From Levilactobacillus mulengensis (GTDB lineage Bacteria; Bacillota; Bacilli; Lactobacillales; Lactobacillaceae), in contig NZ_RHNW01000005.1 of the NCBI RefSeq assembly GCF_003946045.1, positions 1 through 64,000 on the forward strand: 64,000 nt of DNA. Direction: 5' to 3'. The notes beneath the pieces were generated by a model. The model was not told where the DNA came from and did not search any database. It saw nothing but the letters and a program-made list of their open reading frames with translations. The translations under genes and the position numbers were made by a program. Shown one piece after another: positions 61,511-64,000 of this stretch. Each line of letters starts with the position of its first letter. The first letter of the stretch is position 1.

Positions 61511-62104
61511 CTAGTAAGCTAAGCTATTCACATTAGCCCGGCGCGTCTTGCTAGACGTCCAGAATGGCACTTTAACGACCCCTAAGACCTTGTCCTTATC
61601 GACGAAGCCCCAGTACCGACTGTCGTTAGAAACGCTCCGGTGGTCCCCCAGCACGAAGTACTTGCCCTTAGGCACGACCGTGGTGATCTTCTTGCCATCA
61701 TTCCACTTCTGCGTCTTCTGCAGGCTAGCCAGCGTCCAGTTCCCGGTCCCAGCAGTCCGTTCGCTGGTGGAAATGAAGCCCTGGTCAACCTTTTTCTTGT
61801 TGACGTAGATGTACCCGTTCTTGCTGGTCACCGTATCGCCAGGCAGGCCAATGACCCGCTTCACGTAGTTGGTGTTGGGCTTTGCGGAAGGATCCTCACC
61901 ATGGGCATCAAAGACGATGACGCTCAGATGCTTGACGCTAGCCTGTTTCCAAGCAAAAACCTTTTCGTTGTTTTGGAGGTTCGGTTCCATGGATGGCCCG
62001 TCGACCCGCACCCGGGTGAAGACGAACGATTTAATCGCAAATGCGATGGCTAACCCAATGATCACAGGGATAATCCAACTCATGACTTCCTTTAATGCTT
62101 TCAT
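61511..62104 (-). CDS. lepB: Signal peptidase I
   Basis: A 197-residue type I leader peptidase with one N-terminal membrane anchor (about 8-28). The Ser-Lys dyad is Ser38 in DGPSMEP and Lys82 in YVKRVIGLPGD; the GDHRSVSNDSRYWG box is near residue 155. It removes signal peptides on the outer membrane face. AAGGAG lies 7 bases before the ATG. Single gene with terminator. Confidence 0.96.
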   Translation of the reverse strand: MKALKEVMSWIIPVIIGLAIAFAIKSFVFTRVRVDGPSMEPNLQNNEKVFAWKQASVKHLSVIVFDAHGEDPSAKPNTNYVKRVIGLPGDTVTSKNGYIYVNKKKVDQGFISTSERTAGTGNWTLASLQKTQKWNDGKKITTVVPKGKYFVLGDHRSVSNDSRYWGFVDKDKVLGVVKVPFWTSSKTRRANVNSLAY

Positions 62105-62457
62105 GATTGAGCTCCTTATTTTCAGATATTAATATATTTTTATCATACACCCCGACTGCCCTTAGGAAAACTTTTTCTATCAGTGAGGGTCAAGTATCAT
62201 CTTACCATTTACTGACTGAAAGTCCCACGTTTTCCCGTAATTTAATCCGCGTGTAACGTTTTTGTTGGCTGAAGGGGGCTAACAACCCGAATATTTTTCA
62301 AATGCCGCTTGCAAATTTACCCATTTCCAGCAATAATAAGGAAACGAACTTACGTCAACAAATGATGTTCTGGACCGCCATTCTGCCCGGCAGAGTAGCG
62401 GTCCAGTAGTGTTTCTAGCGCTAATTATTCTATTATTTATGAAAGGGCTGACTGTTT
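62105..62457. other. Intergenic region with a long leader hairpin
   Basis: No gene. CTGGACCGC (62370-62378) and GCGGTCCAG (62398-62406) form a perfect 9-bp stem enclosing a second TTCTGCC/GGCAGA hairpin, about 50 bases before the MFS start; no T run follows, so it may be an mRNA leader structure or an operator. Confidence 0.5.
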
Positions 62458-63654
62458 TTGAATCCTACGCTTTCTCGACGTCGTCAAATTTGGCTGACGC
62501 TGCTCCTGGGGACCGTGAGTGCGACCGGACCCCTGGCCATTGACCTTTACTTACCGGCCCTCCCCCAAATGAAAATTCAATTTGCCACCAGCGCCTCACT
62601 GATGCAATTGAGCATCACGGCCTGCCTGATTGGGCTGGCGCTGGGCCAATTGATTGCCGGCCCGCTATCCGACCAGTATGGCCGCCACAAGCCGCTGGTG
62701 CTGGGCTTCGTGATCTTCGGCTTAGTTTCCCTGGCCATGGCCTTCATCCATTCGATCACGCTACTGATCATCCTGCGGTTCATTCAGGGACTGGCGGGGG
62801 CGACCGGTCAGGTGTTGGCCCGAGCCGTGGCACGGGACCTCTTTTCCGGTAAAAAACTGACGCGTTTCTACGCGCTACTGAATACCGTCAACGGGGTCTT
62901 CCCCATCATCGCGCCCATTATTGGGGGCTTCATGATTCACTACGTCGACTGGCAAGCCATCTTCATCCTGCTGGCCATCATTGGGTGGGTGATTGCCTTG
63001 GCCGTGGCGTTTGGCCTCCACGAATCGCTACCGGTCAACCAACGGCAAACGGGGGGCTTTACCGCTTCTCTGGCAACCATGGGCAAATTGGTGGTCCAAC
63101 CCGCCTTCTGGCCGCTGATTTTGGCCACGGGACTGGTCTACGGTGGGCTCTTCAGCTACATTTCCGCCTCGACCTTCGTCTTCCAAACGGGCTTTGGCCT
63201 GGCACCCCAAACGTTTAGCCTGCTCTACGCCTTCAACGGCCTGGGCATTGTGGTCGGGAGTAACTTGCCCGGCCAACTCGCCAGTCGCTTCACCAACCGC
63301 CAACAGGTCACCAGCCTCCTGACGTTGGCGGCCGGGGTCAGCGCCGTCTTACTGCTGACGCTCCTATTCCCAGCCAACGTCTGGGTCGTCAGCGTGCTGG
63401 TCTTGGCGCTGGTCATCCTGATTGGTGCACTACTCACACTGACAGTCACCATCATCATGGATCAAGCCACCAGCAACGCCGGCGGGGCTTCGGCCGTCAT
63501 CGGTCTGGCGCAAAACGCTTGCGGTGGCCTGGCATCCCCACTGGTTGGCCTTTCCGGTAGTTCCTACGCCGCTATGGCTACCATGTTGCTGGTCTGCAAC
63601 GTGGGCGCCCTGGGCCTGGTCCGCTACCAAGCCAAAACCGCGGTGGCTAAATAG
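62458..63654 (+). CDS. Bcr/CflA-type MFS drug-resistance transporter
   Basis: A 398-residue twelve-helix exporter. Early LAIDLYLPALPQM, loop 2-3 GPLSDQYGRHKPLVLG, and the ARAVARDLFSGKKL segment are the signatures of the Bcr/CflA subfamily of drug:proton antiporters. The start is TTG at 62458, 10 bases after GAAAGGG; an out-of-frame ATG at 62438 opens a 34-codon frame across the start and has no ribosome site. A strong hairpin lies in the leader. Substrates unknown. Confidence 0.9.
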   Translation: MNPTLSRRRQIWLTLLLGTVSATGPLAIDLYLPALPQMKIQFATSASLMQLSITACLIGLALGQLIAGPLSDQYGRHKPLVLGFVIFGLVSLAMAFIHSITLLIILRFIQGLAGATGQVLARAVARDLFSGKKLTRFYALLNTVNGVFPIIAPIIGGFMIHYVDWQAIFILLAIIGWVIALAVAFGLHESLPVNQRQTGGFTASLATMGKLVVQPAFWPLILATGLVYGGLFSYISASTFVFQTGFGLAPQTFSLLYAFNGLGIVVGSNLPGQLASRFTNRQQVTSLLTLAAGVSAVLLLTLLFPANVWVVSVLVLALVILIGALLTLTVTIIMDQATSNAGGASAVIGLAQNACGGLASPLVGLSGSSYAAMATMLLVCNVGALGLVRYQAKTAVAK

Positions 63655-63671
63655 GACGTGCTAAGCCAATC

Positions 63672-63717
63672 GTTCCCGGCGGTGGGCTCAAGGTCCCCTG
63701 CTGTGGTCACTGACGTT
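63672..63717. repeat. Intergenic repeat, copy C, internally deleted
   Basis: The two ends of copy B (GTTCCCG...TCAAGGT and TGGTCACT-ACGTT) are present but joined directly; the central stem-loops are missing. Confidence 0.6.
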
Positions 63718-63815
63718 GATTTAACTGGTGCAATTTAGCTTGAATTAGCGTTAACACTATAATCCATACTAAAAGCTTTCAATAACCATCTGACAACTAG
63801 CCACATAATTGATAC

Positions 63816-63852
63816 AAAGGGTCCAACCAAATCTGCGGTTGAGCCCTTTTTA
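63816..63852 (+). terminator. Plus-strand terminator
   Basis: AAGGG-CAACC and GGTTG-CCCTT arms followed by TTTTTAATT, downstream of the MFS gene. Confidence 0.75.
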
Positions 63853-63939
63853 ATTACCGATAGTTAATCCCAACCTCGGCCCTATCGCCGTCAAACACCT
63901 CACCAGTAAGCTAACCACCAAACCACTGGGCTAAACCAG

Positions 63940-64000
63940 TGTCAGCCGCAGGGACGGTGAAAATGAACCAGTCGTGGTAGTGACCAGAGGCGAGCCAAGG
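63940..64000. repeat. Intergenic repeat, copy D, cut by the window edge
   Basis: CAGCCGCAGGGACGGTGAAA resembles the reversed end of copy A, and GACCAGAGGCG-CAAGG the reversed end of copy B. The element runs off the window. Confidence 0.5.

Noticed and set aside
63660-64000. Integration (att) site at the right edge
   Set aside because: The similar sequences are fragments of the intergenic repeat family; no integrase or tRNA is nearby.

Overview
The window looks like chromosome from a Lactobacillaceae species, most likely a Levilactobacillus (the L. brevis relatives). Pointers are an agmatine deiminase locus, a RexAB-type AddAB pair, cysteine aminopeptidase PepC, a MurE with a lysine-type specificity motif, CcpA (cre) sites and strong AGGAGG ribosome sites. 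Genus is an inference; family is fairly secure. No tRNA, rRNA, CRISPR array or prophage was seen. Most genes lie on the minus strand, and four near-consensus parS (ParB-binding) sites lie at 23.9, 25.7, 39.3 and 59.3 kb, so the window probably sits near the replication origin.

Layout. 0-6 kb: MFS exporter, lysS-murE pair, a basic-tailed unknown protein. 6-13 kb: agmatine locus, all minus strand: ptcA-aguD-aguA-arcC, then after a gap holding a MITE-like repeat, a second agmatine deiminase paralogue lacking two catalytic residues and an RpiR regulator one base downstream of it. A cre site lies upstream of ptcA. 13-29 kb: thiolase, small membrane protein, addB-addA, M20 peptidase, polysaccharide deacetylase, a small unknown gene, an NAD(P)-binding protein, aldo/keto reductase, and a purine permease behind PurBox-like repeats. 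29-36 kb: accessory-looking stretch with an ABC exporter, several small membrane proteins, and a TnpB (IS1341-like) element that has split one of two paralogous membrane-protein genes; then a UbiA/MenA prenyltransferase. 36-42 kb: YfhO-like and DUF2207-like membrane proteins, then a cluster of Fst-type type I toxin-antitoxin modules, one apparently intact. 42-53.5 kb: arabinoxylan-oligosaccharide locus with three GH43 enzymes, a GH51 arabinofuranosidase, two esterases, a GPH-family permease and a divergent ArsR-like regulator with a large extra domain. 53.6-64 kb: cardiolipin synthase, DNA-entry-type nuclease, lipoprotein, small membrane proteins, a His/Cys-rich protein, HAD phosphatase, pepC, MarR regulator, signal peptidase I and a Bcr/CflA-type MFS exporter.

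How it works together. Agmatine is exchanged for putrescine (AguD), deiminated (AguA), converted to carbamoyl phosphate plus putrescine (PtcA), and ATP is recovered (ArcC). The GH43/GH51 locus would import arabinose- and xylose-containing oligosaccharides, strip ester groups and release pentoses under catabolite control. Four copies or fragments of one stem-loop-rich intergenic repeat family are scattered at 27.4, 55.4, 63.7 and 63.9 kb. The best candidates for under-described biology are the catalytically dead AguA paralogue coupled to a regulator, the Fst-like RNA-regulated toxin cluster, and the TnpB insertion with a recognisable target gene.
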